Assembly (NCBI GenBank): GCA_037893225.1
Contig: JAZGUH010000022.1
Location: 744,001-808,000, forward strand
DNA length: 64,000 nt
Direction of reading: 5' to 3'
Source of the DNA: Hippasteria phrygiana
Taxonomy: Eukaryota > Echinodermata > Asteroidea > Valvatida > Goniasteridae
The notes below the pieces were generated by a model. The model did no database searches, was not told the origin of the DNA, and saw nothing but the letters and a program-made list of their open reading frames with translations. Positions 1-11,324 of this stretch are shown piece by piece. The position numbers and the translations under genes were made by a program. The number at the start of each line of letters is the position of its first letter. Positions within the stretch are counted from its first letter, which is position 1.

Positions 1-63
1 ACTGACAAATGGAGACAGAAAGACAGACGAATACAGCCAAACAGACAGACCAAAACAACTTAC

Positions 64-135
64 TTCTATCACTGGAATCATCATTCGAGTCGCAGTAGTG
101 TGAGGTATCGCTGCAGTCCTCGGTCTTGAAGCCTT
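64..135 (-). CDS. Acidic tail exon 2 of the recombinase-like gene
   Basis: This 72-nt exon, phase 1 in and out, runs from acceptor tttgtag|AAGG to donor AGAA|GTAAGTTG. It encodes EGFKTEDCSDTSHYCDSNDD..., a diverged copy of the acidic exon at 606-689 with a shorter Asp run. The gene probably continues to the left of the window. Confidence 0.5.
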
Positions 136-356
136 CTACAAATATAAAAAGAAAGGATCAATGCATTTTTGGAGGGCAAGTTTGCAATTTCATGGGGGGG
201 GGTAGGATAGGATAGGGAGTATAGAAGGGGAGGGGACAGAATGGGGAAAGATTGGAGGCAGTTAGGGCAGAGGTTGGAGGGGAGGGCGGGGGAGGGCTGG
301 GGGGAGAAAAGGTGGGATAGGGGAGGGAGAGTGTCTGCCAACTAGACAGTATTTAC

Positions 357-500
357 CTCTAGTCACGGGTAACTCTTGTAGTGATTTGTCAGGCCGGGAT
401 GCCACGTCTCTCTTCTCTCGTGCAGTCCTGAGACGCAGCTTCATTCGTCCAGATATTGAAGGTGCCTCACTAGTGGATGGGACACTGGTTACACCCAGTC
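357..500 (-). CDS. Duplicated SLQEL-type exon of the recombinase-like gene
   Basis: The exon runs from acceptor tgttatag|GACTG to donor ACTAGAG|GTAAAT and is 144 nt, phase 1 in and out. Its end encodes KSLQELPVTR, nearly the same as KSLQELHVTG at the end of the large exon (about 860-900), and the donor sequence context is also shared. It therefore looks like a tandem duplicate of the C-terminal end of the large exon. The first half (GLGVTSVPSTSEAPSIS...) has no match elsewhere in the window. Confidence 0.5.
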
Positions 501-605
501 CTATAACACAGAAAACTTGAGAATTAAACTACTGTAAAACCTCCATTTTTGGCGCAGGTACCTTGTTCAATCAGACAGACAGACAGACAGACAGACACAA
601 CTTAC

Positions 606-689
606 CTCTTGCACTGGAATCATCATCATCATCATTCGAATCCGAGTAGTCGGAGGAATCGCTGCTGTCCTCATCAGTTGTGAAGCCTT
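606..689 (-). CDS. Acidic tail exon 1 of the recombinase-like gene
   Basis: The 84-nt exon runs from an acceptor (ttcgcag|AAGG) to a donor (AAGAG|GTAAGTTG). It is read in phase 1 from the preceding exon and encodes an Asp/Ser-rich stretch (EGFTTDEDSSDSSDYSDS...). Its length is a multiple of three, so it can be skipped or repeated without changing frame. A diverged copy is at 64-135. Both splice sites are strong by eye, but no transcript evidence is available. Confidence 0.55.
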
Positions 690-859
690 CTGCGAATATA
701 CAAAGAAATGATCAATGCATTTTTGGAGGGCAAGTTTGCCATTTCATTCGGGAGGGGGGGGGAGAGAATATAGGGGGAAGGGGTGCAGGGAGGGAGACAG
801 GCATTAGGGGAGGGGTTAATGGGGCATGGGGGAGGTTGTATAAACGGCGAGATATTTAC

Positions 860-2756
860 CTCCAGTCACATGTAACTCTTGCAGTGATTTGCCATGCTGG
901 GATGCCAAGTTGCCCCTCTCCAAGCTCAGGAACAGTCGTGACAGTTGGGTGACCCTCTGGACAGTATCTGGCAACTGGTAGTATTCACGATGGACCCGCA
1001 AATCATGACCCATGAAATCTGCAAGTGTCTCCAGCTGATGTTCCTTCAAGGCAAGAATCTGTGATGCGGTCGCTACATGTTTCCGAAGTTTGGTAGAGCG
1101 GATGCTGTTGGCATTCTCAAGGCCTGCTTCAGTTGCATATGCTCGGAGACGGTCACTTCCTCGTATATGGCCCGGGCCCCCATAACAACACCGTGCAAAC
1201 AAGTAACGACTATCCTGTGCTACTCCCGCTTCAATTCTCTTGGCAACCAATGCATTCAACCAGGTCATCGCCTCGGTGCTCAGAAGTACCGGAACAGTTC
1301 TTCCCCTCTTACCGACAATTTCAACAACTTTGAACATTTTGCATAGATGCCTTTTTATATCAGTGAGCACACAGTCCCTATTGACAACAGCTGCACTGTG
1401 CTTGGTGAAATCCTCCACCGTCATCTTGGAAACCTCCCCCTGCCTTCTGCGGTTGAACATAATGAGGTGGCAAAGTGTGACCTCATTCAATTTCTTCTAA
1501 GGTGCTCTTATTCGTTTCCCCCGGGCAGCTTTAAGGCTTTGGAATTCTCTGTCACAAACGTCATGGATGAACGACGACATTTTGACCACATCAGCATTTG
1601 TTGGGAGAATGACAGGTTTGTTACGCTTTCCTTGGTGAAGTGGTCTGTGCGCGTGGGTGGAAACACTTTCTTGCCATTTCATTTCACACAACTGCAGAAA
1701 CTGTTCGGCTTGTTCGGCTTTCTGATTTAGACCACACTCTAGAGCATTTCCTTTGACTATCAGGGCACACTTCTTGATGGAATGTCCAATCTTCAGTGCT
1801 AGAGATGGAACATGATACAACTGGTCGACTTCACTGAATCCTGCAATATCACGAACGGCAGTGACTATGTCGTTGAGGCGGTGGGGATGCACAAATGCCT
1901 CAAGTGTTGCATTTGGTTGGTTGGTGTTTTTTCGCGATTGGATGACAAGACGACCCAATTCCCTGACTTTGTTTCGGATGTAGCCATGTTGACCTATGTC
2001 GTGGCCAAGTTTCAGGTATTCACATTTGGCCACTTTGATAATCAGTGGATCGTTCCGGACTACTAGAGCCACATCATGTCTCTTCATCGGACTTAGAACC
2101 TGGTTCAACTTGAAAGAGACTCCAGCAGGGGGAGGTTTTAATAAATCACTCTTGTGAGCTACACGTCCGCGCACACGACTTGTCCTACTGTTATTATTCT
2201 GTGCAGGGAGGGCAGGCTTCAGTGGGCACTGGTGTCTCCAAAGATCGCTACGTACATAATAGCAAAAACAATATATGCACGGTCCATAGGCATGTGGATC
2301 TGCTTTATGATTGGGCCTATATCCTACAATGAGAACACCCTCACCCTGTCGAAGGACTTGGCAGTTGTGCCTGTGGTTACCAACATTGCGTATTTTCAAC
2401 AGAAGATTTTTCCGTGCACTACGGTCGGTCTAAGAGGCAATCTCTACAACTTCTCTTTCTTCCTTATGACAAGACTGGAGATGACGGGGCAACTTGGACT
2501 GAGGTTCATCACAGTAAAAACAAAAGTGTTTCTTGTCCCATTTTCTTTGACCACCCACATTACTTGTCTGCATGACTGTCACACCACAGTCCTCAGTAGG
2601 TTGTACTTCGTCAGGTGACCTGTGTGACTCGTCAGTGAGGCAAGTATGACATGCCGCGGCTGGCTGGCCACCGTCATCCTTGCAGCTGGTCTTGGGGCAG
2701 ACACACCTCAAAGGAGCAGAACTACTGCACTGTGGGTCACATGATGGTAGCGCCAG
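860..2756 (-). pseudogene. Zinc-finger / tyrosine recombinase-like protein, large exon with two in-frame TAG codons
   Basis: One frame stays open from a good acceptor (pyrimidine-rich, ending ttgttag at 2757-2759) to a donor at 858-859 (GAG|GTAAAT). It is broken only by TAG at 2430-2432 and TAG at 1497-1499. N-terminal part: a CFYC...H C2H2-like finger (about 2470-2530), then a second Cys/His cluster (CIYC...LWRHQC, about 2230-2310). C-terminal part: tyrosine-recombinase boxes, namely FNRRRQGEV (box I Arg, about 1445-1470), LRKHVAT, FMGHD and REYYQLP with the Tyr pair at 978-983. Known: these boxes form the R-H-R-Y active site of phage-integrase/Crypton-type recombinases. Inferred: a transposon-related or multicopy DNA-binding recombinase-like gene, now inactivated by two nonsense codons, or carrying sequencing/allelic stops. 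Length is 632 codons plus one base, which fits splicing in phase 1 to the next exon. The 5' exon was not found. Confidence 0.75.
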
Positions 2757-2759
2757 CTA

Positions 2760-3282
2760 ACAATAAAGACAGAAAATTATTACATATATTTGGGTCAATC
2801 CACGAGGTTGACATCAGTCTTTGGGTGGGCAATATTTTAGAAAGTTTAAAATCATGCAAATTATATTTTACCCAAAATACGATGCAAAATGTGTCAGTTG
2901 GACATACATGTAACCAGTTTGACCAATTTTCTGATGAAAAATGAAGCCAGTCTCTACATAACCTTTAGTACTGACATGGTGGGACCTGAAAAATGCAAAT
3001 TTCCTGTTGTAACATTTTAAACACTTCTAGAAATACACAAACTGCAACACCAAAAACATTTGTTATGGTATTCAATATCAAAACGCAGCACAACAGCAGA
3101 AATACGTGTATGGTCATGGTCTATCATGGTGTCCATGTTACGTCTGCACAGATTCTTCAAATTCTTGCTATCTCTGCAACATGTGGACACTGACTACATT
3201 AAAAGAGGTGTTTCAGTGTTGCAAAGTGTGTCTTTTAATTAGTGTACGTAATCAATTTCCCATATTAATTTATTAAAGTGTT
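2760..3282. other. AT-rich non-coding stretch left of a hairpin
   Basis: I see no coding frame with conserved motifs here. This is the region 5' of the recombinase-like exon, and an upstream exon may lie in it or further right. Confidence 0.4.
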
Positions 3283-3392
3283 AAAAAACATAAAAGAAAT
3301 GTTAGACACAGTGTGCATGTTACGTCTATTTTACAATGTAAAATAGACGTAACATGCACACTGTGTCCAACAATTCCTTTGTTATGTTTTTT
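3283..3392. repeat. Near-perfect 50-bp inverted repeat (hairpin)
   Basis: The left arm 3283-3333 and right arm 3339-3392 are reverse complements with a few indels near the outer ends. Both contain the core gacacagtgtgcatgttacg, and the loop is only about 5 nt. This resembles a minimal foldback/MITE. Confidence 0.8.
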
Positions 3393-3737
3393 ACATTGAA
3401 ATAACACATTTTTTTTCATTTTTGGTTAACATAATAACTTACATGATTGAAAACTCTCAAATAACCCGACACCCAAAGATGGATGTTACATGAATTAAAT
3501 GTAATGATGGTTTTAACCCTAACACCCAAAGTGTGTTGTGGAAAATCCTATTGAAATTGGAGGATTCAGGACTGTTAGGGTTAATGATATGGTCATATCA
3601 CACACCGTGTCACAACCCTGTGGACTGACCCATTTATGACCATTGTCATATTTTTCATATTACCGATAACATTCAAATAATGGTATTCTTTAAAAAAAAT
3701 TATGTTTGTGGATTGGATGCGTGCTATTCTATTTTGT

Positions 3738-3893
3738 CTATGGTTGGGGTGGATTGGGGATAAGGGGATGGGGGGGGGGTGGATTGGGGATAAGGGGATG
3801 GGGGGTGGATTGGGGATAAGGGAATGGGGGGTGGATTGGGGATAAGGGAATGGGGGGGGGGTGGATTGGAGATAAGGGGATGGGGGGTCAATT
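3738..3893. repeat. G-rich minisatellite
   Basis: About five copies of a 25-38-bp unit with core gtggattggggataagg separated by G runs of variable length. The + strand is rich in G runs of four or more and could form G-quadruplexes. Confidence 0.85.
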
Positions 3894-3964
3894 ATGAGTG
3901 ACTTAGGGCTTGTTGGGGGTGGAGGGGGGCACACAGGCACTGGGTGGAGCTATGACTGGGGTAT

Positions 3965-4323
3965 GGGTCAACTCATACGCGGGTTAACTCGTACCCGAGT
4001 CAACTCGTACCCCAAAATTTACACCCAAGTCAAGTCAAGTCGTACCCGAGACTTCAAATATTTGATTATTTTGGGGGCCAAAAAAGCATCTGTATCATGG
4101 AAGATGACTGATGACCAATGAACAGTACATCTCGACTTGTATTCCAGAGTTTAAGTTATCATGTACCAGGATCTTAAACATCTCTGGTGGCGTAACTACC
4201 ATTATTGTAGACGTTTTGATGGTAAAATTTAAAGTTTTTGTTGGAACTGTCCATTCATACTCCATTCAAAAGGAGGGAGTACCAGTTGACTCGGGTGCGA
4301 GTTAACTCGGTACGAGATGACCC
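3965..4323. mobile_element. MITE-like element with ~50-bp terminal inverted repeats
   Basis: The left end (gggtcaactcatacgcgggt...) and the reverse complement of the right end (gggtcatctcgtaccgagtt...) align over about 50 bp, both with repeated 'aactcgtaccc' motifs. Nothing coding lies between. No convincing target duplication was seen. Confidence 0.65.
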
Positions 4324-5320
4324 AAAATCATCATGCCTGGTGCCCAAACCCTATTTCTGCTGGAGTACTTACTTTACGGCCTAATTTTGTGTCTTGATCC
4401 CTGCATTCCATGTTGTTAACCCAACTTCCATGAGTGGCATGTAGAAACACATGGACAGACTGAAAATAATCAATCATACAAAGCATACGTATTACTTCTA
4501 CATGTAGGCCTAGTATTAAAACTTGAAAGTAGGAGTGGAAAGAGTTCCACAGCCGCAGCCAGCCACCATGTATTTTCCCTTTCTTTAGTAATTGGCTTAT
4601 GACAACTACCCAAAATTGAACATGTGAAGAATAAGTACCAATTTAGAAGGGCAACATTCACACATTTTTCTTGCCAACGAATATGCGACTTTTTCGGTCA
4701 TGGCTTATAGACTTTGTGCACGAGGTTTTAGGTGGTGGACGGATTTATGCACTCGACTCGTGATGATGTTTTATTCCTCCATTAGTAAACACCATCATTT
4801 CTGTGGGCTTTAACGTTATTTCATTTGAGAGCATACATTTCTCAGAACATCGTCATTTTAGGGCGATTTTCCACACACAATTAATTAGTAATAAAATGAA
4901 AGCTTGTAGGATATGTACTCACCAGAATTCAAGCTACAACCGAATTCAAGATGCGTGTTCACGAAGAGCATGGAGGAACGCGAAAGAGATAGAGGACGCG
5001 TTCCGCTTGAATTCATTTGATAAACTTTAATTAAGCGCGCATCCTCCCTCACGAAGAACTAGAGAGGGCGCTCTTTACATTACCGGGCACATCTGAAGCG
5101 ATTCTCCGGGGTAAAATAAGGGCGTGTAAAGTCACACTCCGCGCGTCACTCCCTTACACCGAGGACTGCTTTTAAAAAGCGAAATATTTCACTGGTCGTC
5201 ATTACTTTGCATGAAGTGTCCATTTTTAACGTTATTGCAAATCGAGGACGACCTCGATTTGCAACGCGTCCTCGAAGCGTGGCTTCCCAGTAAACGAGCT
5301 CACTCTGCACCATTGACACG
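4324..5320. other. Non-coding stretch, no gene recognised
   Basis: Short open frames only. There is a donor-like motif on the minus strand (gaattctg|gtgagtac, about 4918-4933) and a GC-richer patch at 4960-5290 ending in a CA microsatellite. No homology recognised. Confidence 0.3.
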
Positions 5321-5321
5321 T

Positions 5322-5347
<26 letters not shown>
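5322..5347. repeat. (CA)n microsatellite
   Basis: About 13 uninterrupted CA units. Confidence 0.95.
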
Positions 5348-5349
<2 letters not shown>

Positions 5350-5352
<3 letters not shown>

Positions 5353-7585
5353 TTTTCCTATACTTATGAGGACCATGAATGGAACCCTTCATTTATTCCC
5401 TTTGTTTGTACTTCAATTTGTTTCCGAACAGCTCCCATAAGGTTTGTATACAAAATTCTCCCGAGGACTCGGCCCAGGTCCTTGGTGTCATTGTTATCCC
5501 TAATCCCCCATTGTCCCAAGTCCTCTCTTGTATAGCCTAACCCACTCACCCCAGACTATTGTTACCTATAAACACTTTCCCCTGATATCTTGCTTCAAAT
5601 TTACGCTGATCTAAATACCTCCTTTTTGCTCCCCATAGTTTGTTTTGCCAGTTCCCCTCAAGCAGTCCCACCTGTGGCTTATGTAAATTATCAAGGGCTT
5701 AACCTTCAAATGGTCCTAATGACTTATTCTGCTGAATAAATTTGTATGTGCTGTGTGTAAATTATTTCAAGATTGCCGACAGTTTCATCGAATCGCCTCA
5801 AAAGAAATTCAAGTGTAAATACTATGCATGATACTCTTAGTTCAGTTTCTATTATTCACTATGATTTTCAGTAATTTATGAAAAATTACCTATGAACGAA
5901 GAAAATAAAATAGATACTGTAACAAAATAATATCAGATTTGATATACAAATTCCTTTATCCATCCGTCACTATTATTAGACGCATGGCCCGCCTGTAGTT
6001 ACATATATTGTAGCGCCCTCTAGAGTTCAAAATATCCTTGTGTTGTGTTGCTAAGCACAAGACTACAGGCCATGTAAACATTTGTCAGCTGAGTGTTTGG
6101 TCCCACAAACAGTCCCATAACGTGGCAATATGTGCGATTTTCAAGGATTGCTTTATGTTAATAAATGTAATGATTTTCCTAACTATTTAAGAGCAGCAGA
6201 CAAAGCAATAACAGGACAAATGTATTTGTTGTAAATGAGGAAAATTTATTAATCCCATACCACAATTTCAAGAAAGATAGATGGCCGTTTTAGTACTTAT
6301 TAAATGCATGCAGTAATAAGGTCTTTAGTTTAATATTCTAACAAAATAGTATTTAATAACAAAAATATGTTTCAAGTTTGATGCACAACTTCACCTGCTT
6401 ATTCCTCGAGTCATGTGTACATAAATGTCCCACTTATCCCGAACAAAACGAAATCTGAAATAGCAACTTCAAATTGTCTCTGATCAGTCATGCATGATTC
6501 TACCATCATACTTTCATATATGAAAGAAGACAATGTGATCTTTCACCTGAACATACCATTATGGGGAATACAATTTTTGGTTGTTTGGTTTGGGTTTCCT
6601 TTTTTGTGGGACACCCTGTAGTACTCTTCATTTCAAAATATTTTGTATATACCGTTTCTTCCTGAAAGCAATTCTTCATTCCTTTTATCGAATTGCTGCA
6701 AGTTACTATTTTGTCAAATGCATGACAAACCATCAATTTACATAAATCTAGAACAATTTTGCAATTGTTTAAATGGGGTTAGTTAGAAATATACTGACTG
6801 AAGTGAAAACAAATTTGAACATGTGCATCAGACTTAACTCTAGATCTGTCCATGTTGCAATTGCATTTAATATCTAATTCAAGAACATTCTGCCACTACA
6901 TTGACACGAGTGTAGTAGAATCACTAGTACTGTGATCACAATAGACAATTAGGTTTCTCACTCACACCTGCCTGCATTTCTAAACATTCAGACTTCATGT
7001 ACAGTAGTGATATATAAAACCCATCCGATTTGTCATATTTTGGACTGGATGAATGTACATGTATGTAAAATATGATACATTCTTCAATCGGATCATCCTA
7101 CTGGCCTATTGGAACTTTTAAAACATTTCATTTTTTCTCTCTGATTGCCTATTATGTACAAGCTGTCACTCACACTTGGGTATTTGTTCAAGCACTAGAT
7201 AACGTTTTACGATTAAACATACATGTGGTTAATTTATTACTAGGAAAGATACTGCAAACTAATGTGCATACCTGTTCAAAATCTATGCTAATGTGACTGT
7301 ACAGTTTATGCACATTAACACTACACAACATGGAATGCAATTTTACAAGTGCGGTAATATTCTGATAAACATACAGCTAGTCTATGGCTATTAGTACTAC
7401 ATAAATGTATGTATCTCAGCTGTTACACAAAGCTTTATAATTCCACATGACAATAGGGTTTTGTTTTGTTTATGTGGTTTATTTGGACACCGTACTTGAT
7501 TTTCTGTACAGCCAAGTCTAATTGAGCTTTGCCATGAAATTACAAATTGTCTTCCTTATGTTCAGCACTGCTAAATGTAGCTAGC
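5350..7585. other. AT-rich non-coding stretch
   Basis: No frame with recognisable protein motifs on either strand. A motif 'tgggacaccctgtag' at about 6608-6622 looks like one end of a DNA transposon, but I found no partner end. Confidence 0.3.
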
Positions 7586-8397
7586 TCCAGGGGCCAATTT
7601 CATAGAGCTGCTTAAGCACAAAAAAACCTTGCTTAATAAAATCAGGTTAGCAGCCAAAACCCCATGTGATTTGTATACATTACATGGAGTTTTGGCTGCT
7701 AACCTGATTTTATTAAAGGGACACATTGCCTTCAAATGTCATGAAATTTTGCTGTTTGGAAATGTTCCTTATCTTTTATAAGAGTTGTTCATGCAAAAAA
7801 ACACGTATAATGTGTTGTAATTAGTGAGTAGTGATTACAAAACAAAAAAATTGGCCGCTTACCCCTGACATCTGACCCGCGATACATAGACTTATTTCCA
7901 GCACTAAATACCACCGTCTAAATATTGCGCAAAATACGCTGTAAGAGTCTTTAGGCTGGCGCCGCAGCCAGTGGCCTTGTGAACCTATCAGATGATCGCC
8001 AGGTACAATTCTCTACCTCTCGACACATATCGCCAGTGCTGCGCGCCGTGCCGCATGCCACAGTACATCCAAATATGGATCAACAGAACGTACTTCAACC
8101 AGATGCGACTGGAAATACGACTGGTGAACACAGTCCGCCATTTTGTGGAGTCAACAATTTGGTTCTACAAAATGGCGGACCGTTATTTGTCACGAAATTA
8201 AACAAAAACCACGCAATTTGAAGGGATAGTTATGTGAATCTTTATATTCTACTTAAAAAAAAGCTTCCCAACCATATCCATTTCAGTTTTATAGCCCAAA
8301 TCGCAAAACCCAAAGCAATGTGTACCTTTAAGCAAGTTTTTTTTTGGCGCTTAAGCATATTTTTTGCTTAAGCAGCTCTATGAAATTGGCCCCTGGA
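7586..8397. mobile_element. Outer MITE with 30-bp TIRs, interrupted by a second element
   Basis: The ends tccaggggccaatttcatag (7586) and its reverse complement (8378-8397) form TIRs that continue into gctgcttaagca. An internal hairpin at about 7637-7713 (aaaatcaggttagcagccaaaa and its complement) is followed by the TTAA-flanked insert 7717-8327. After removal of the insert the outer element is about 200 bp. Confidence 0.75.
7717..8327 (+). mobile_element. TTAA-flanked non-autonomous element, copy 1
   Basis: Ends are AGGGACACATTGCC and, reversed, AGGTACACATTGC, with direct TTAA on both sides (7713-7716 and 8328-8331). The same 0.6-kb sequence occurs at 55542-56143 (inverted) and 57616-58222, each with TTAA. 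A TTAA target is typical of piggyBac-type insertion, so this is probably a piggyBac-mobilised MITE. An 80-codon frame at 7979-8221 is shared with copy 2 but disrupted in copy 3, so it is not clearly a gene. Confidence 0.85.
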
Positions 8398-8599
8398 CTC
8401 CAAAAATCCAAACAGAAATACAGGCACACATGCATCTGAATCTTGTACCAGTACAGGAAACGCCCCTAGTTATTTTCTTTACAAACAATCCCCTACTGTC
8501 CAGTTTACCCTTTAATGGAAACATCCATAGCAATTATCTGAGGTACTGTATTATACATGTTCATCTGGACCCATTCTTGGTGGCTTTAGTAATGCTTTA

Positions 8600-8718
8600 T
8601 ATAGAGTACCGAAGTGATGACGTCAATCAATGCAATGTTTGGAACCAGAATACATTCTAAACTGCATGTGTTTGGAACCATTGCCGCGGCAACTGACGTC
8701 AGACTTCGGTACTCTATA
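8600..8718. mobile_element. Short MITE with 16-bp TIRs
   Basis: The 16-bp end tatagagtaccgaagt and its reverse complement (acttcggtactctata, 8703-8718) flank about 87 bp. TGACGTCA-like motifs lie just inside both ends. Confidence 0.7.
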
Positions 8719-8719
8719 C

Positions 8720-10096
8720 TTAATACTTTTATGTTAATACATTTCTACTACAAGGCAGAGCGTTTGTTGTTATAGAGACCTTGCATGTTACGTCACATCC
8801 TATGACAGGCATGAGTACAGACACTGTCCTTTTCCATTAGTTTACATACACAGCAAAACTACCCGCAGCCATGACTTCCAGTACAAGGGGTCTATGTCGC
8901 CTTTAGCAATAATTTCAGTGAATGAAAGCCCTTAGGTTTAGTACCCAACCACCCCCTCCCCCACCAAAAAAAAATAAAATATCTAATCAACCTTTATGTA
9001 TTTGCTTTAATCAATTTGACCCTTAAAAAAATATTAATATGTTATCCGTCGCATAAAGTGGACACACAGGAGGTGCAAGAAAACTTTAATGTTTCGTTAC
9101 ATTTTATTATATTTTTTAAATATTTTAAACTGATGCCAGGCTAAGGGCCCAAGTGAAGACACAACATTAGCTTTTTATTGAGTATGTTACTAGGGTCCAA
9201 AAATAATTACCAAAAACATAATTTCCTTATGAGAAAAGGCTTGTTGTATCTAAACGGAGGACTTTCAGAACTAGAATCGAGTTCTTCACGATGGGTCCAA
9301 TTAAACAATACTAAATCTAAAAAAGAATTTTAAAAATCACCATCTAGCTATGATCAGGCCAAGCATTCACAGCCCAGCATTCAACATTACGCTTTCAATG
9401 TATTCTGCAGAGAAATTTGACAAAAATCGGGCACAGACTTATTATACATAGTTACATTAGTAGGCAAACCGATTTGCATTTGCCATATTCAGGGTGAGAT
9501 TCTTCCGACTTTGGGACTTTGAAAATCCGACTTTGAATTTCAGTTCCGACATTTTAGAATCTCCGACCTTGACAAGTTGACTTTTGAAGTTCCGACCTTT
9601 TACTTTCCAGCAATTTTTAAACTAAATAAAACAGTATTTGCTTACTATTTTGCCTCGTGTCACGCCTTTCTGGAGCCTTTGTGGAGGATTTTTTTTCTGT
9701 CGGAATTCATCCGGAAATTGAAAGAGCCAGGGCCCGGATAAAGCACAAGGCTAGGGTGCGATGCCGAAATAGACTATGCGTCGCGGAGGAAGGCGCTTGT
9801 GATATGCTCTTACTGGTAATATTTATAATTAAATTTTGTTGCATTTTTTTGTCAAATTGTTCTTCTTTTCCCCCAAATTTCTCAAAATAAAAAAATACTT
9901 ACGAATGACATCATTTTACCATAGTAAACTTTTCCAAATTTTCAAAAATTTCAAAATTGTCCAATACCTTGCAGTGCTGTTTGACATGTTAATCGTATGG
10001 ACTTTGCCATGCCCGCGTGCTCACTTCCCATGACGGAAAAAAAATTTCTATTTTTTTTTATATTTACTACACCGTGAGATAAAGCAGTCAATATTT
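8720..10096. other. Non-coding stretch
   Basis: No gene recognised. Around 9488-9600 the motif 'ttccgac(c/t)tt' recurs at short intervals as an irregular simple repeat. Confidence 0.3.
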
Positions 10097-10408
10097 GTTT
10101 TATAACACCTCTCCAACAGATTCTGCTTGATTTAGGCGATAACTAATTAATTCAATTTAAATACAGTTAAATGCGCGTCTATTCCCTTTCACAAAATGTT
10201 TGAACCCAGTTCTGTAGCGCTAGCGCTAGCGCTTGGGAAGAATACGCGCGACGTGCAATGCATACACCCGTATGTATTTTGCACACAATACCAGTGCTAT
10301 GGGTATAGTACTTTTGGTCGCGCACAGAAAGATAGCAAAAATAGCGAATGTCATGTGACTTTCTCTCGGCCAATCAAGACAGAATCTGTGGGGGAGGTGT
10401 TATAAAAC
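10097..10408. mobile_element. MITE-like element with ~35-bp TIRs
   Basis: The left end ttttataacacctctccaac and the reverse complement of the right end (ttttataacacctcccccac) match on into agattctg. The interior includes a tagcgctagcgctagcgc palindrome at 10214-10231. Confidence 0.65.
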
Positions 10409-10817
10409 TAAATATATACCATTCGACGGAGTATGCGTGTCCACTCGTCATCCACTACAACTTGTGATTGTGTCGACTTGACTGGTTGGCATCTGTTGTT
10501 GTGCACTGTTGATAACTTGGGACACCAAAGAGACCTTACACAACCTCGTACTCGCTCTTGATGGCCCGCATGAGACGGCAAGAGCAAATTACACCAAAGA
10601 TCTGTCAACCGAGAAAACAGAAACGGGTGAATTGATCATTCAAAATGCAGTGGACTTTTTTTGTGCCAGTGATGTAGCCGAGACCATCACAAGACCATGC
10701 ACAAGACAATTCACAATGACCAGCTTGTTACAGGCATAAACCATGACAAAGGAATGCTTTTGTAACAGTTCATTTGAATAGCTTAAGACTTGGTTTAAGA
10801 CTTGGTTTAAGACTGAA

Positions 10818-10945
10818 GGTCTTGTGATGGTCTTGTGATGGTCTTGTGTTGGTCTTGTGTTGGTCTTGTGTTGGTCTTGTGTTGGTCTTGTGTTGGTCTT
10901 GTGTTGGTCTTGTGTTGGTCTTGTGTTGGTCTTGTGTTGGTCTTG
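10818..10945. repeat. 12-bp tandem repeat (ggtcttgtgttg)n
   Basis: About ten near-identical copies of ggtcttgtgttg, starting with the variant ggtcttgtgatg. The open frame through it is a repeat artefact. Confidence 0.95.
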
Positions 10946-11124
10946 CAGGGTCCTGTGGTGGTCTCGACTACATCACTGTTCTGTGCTCGTGTTGATTGTG
11001 GTGGGACAGTTTATCAAACCTCGCTAACCAGCAGGACATCATGCAACGTTGAGTCAACAAACTAGTTGCATGATCCAAGGGCGAGATTGGCCGAAAATGA
11101 AAAATCCACAAAATCTGCAGTGTC

Positions 11125-11324
11125 TGAGGGTTGCCAAGAAAATGACGCCATAGGGCGCAAAAAAAAAAGTGCCACCACTGGCCGCTGTTTGTGCAGTTTC
11201 AATCCATTGTTGGATTATTGTGTATGTCATGCTTGACTGCACAAACACATTGTAGTAGTTCGATTTGGCTGCCAGAACTGCTGCAACACCCTGACGTCTC
11301 CCGTAAAATACCGTGCTCAAGGGG
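11125..11324 (-). mobile_element. piggyBac-like MITE, copy in reverse orientation
   Basis: Reverse-complement copy of the element at 12193-12403. It shares cggtattttacgggagacg, the catccattg/tggattattg core and the gcgcc end. Its intact outer end abuts TTAA at 11325-11328; the other end is diverged. Confidence 0.7.

Larger units (their letters stand above)
64..960. repeat. Tandem duplication of exon-intron unit, period about 0.5 kb
   Basis: The stretch 64-500 matches 606-960: the acidic exon, then an intron starting with the shared 'tgatcaatgcatttttggag' context and a purine-rich G/A tract, then the SLQEL exon end. Copy offsets are 542 at the acidic exon and 503 at the SLQEL donor. The G-rich intron tracts (about 195-335 and 750-835) have diverged most. 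Confidence 0.65.

Noticed and set aside
816..859. Stop at 816 as the true end of the recombinase-like protein
   Set aside because: The donor at 858-859 and the in-phase downstream exons explain the similarity of the tail exons better; the last residues before 816 are intron-derived.
10835..11065. 76-codon frame with VLCWSCVGLVLVL repeats
   Set aside because: Product of the 12-bp tandem repeat, no independent support.
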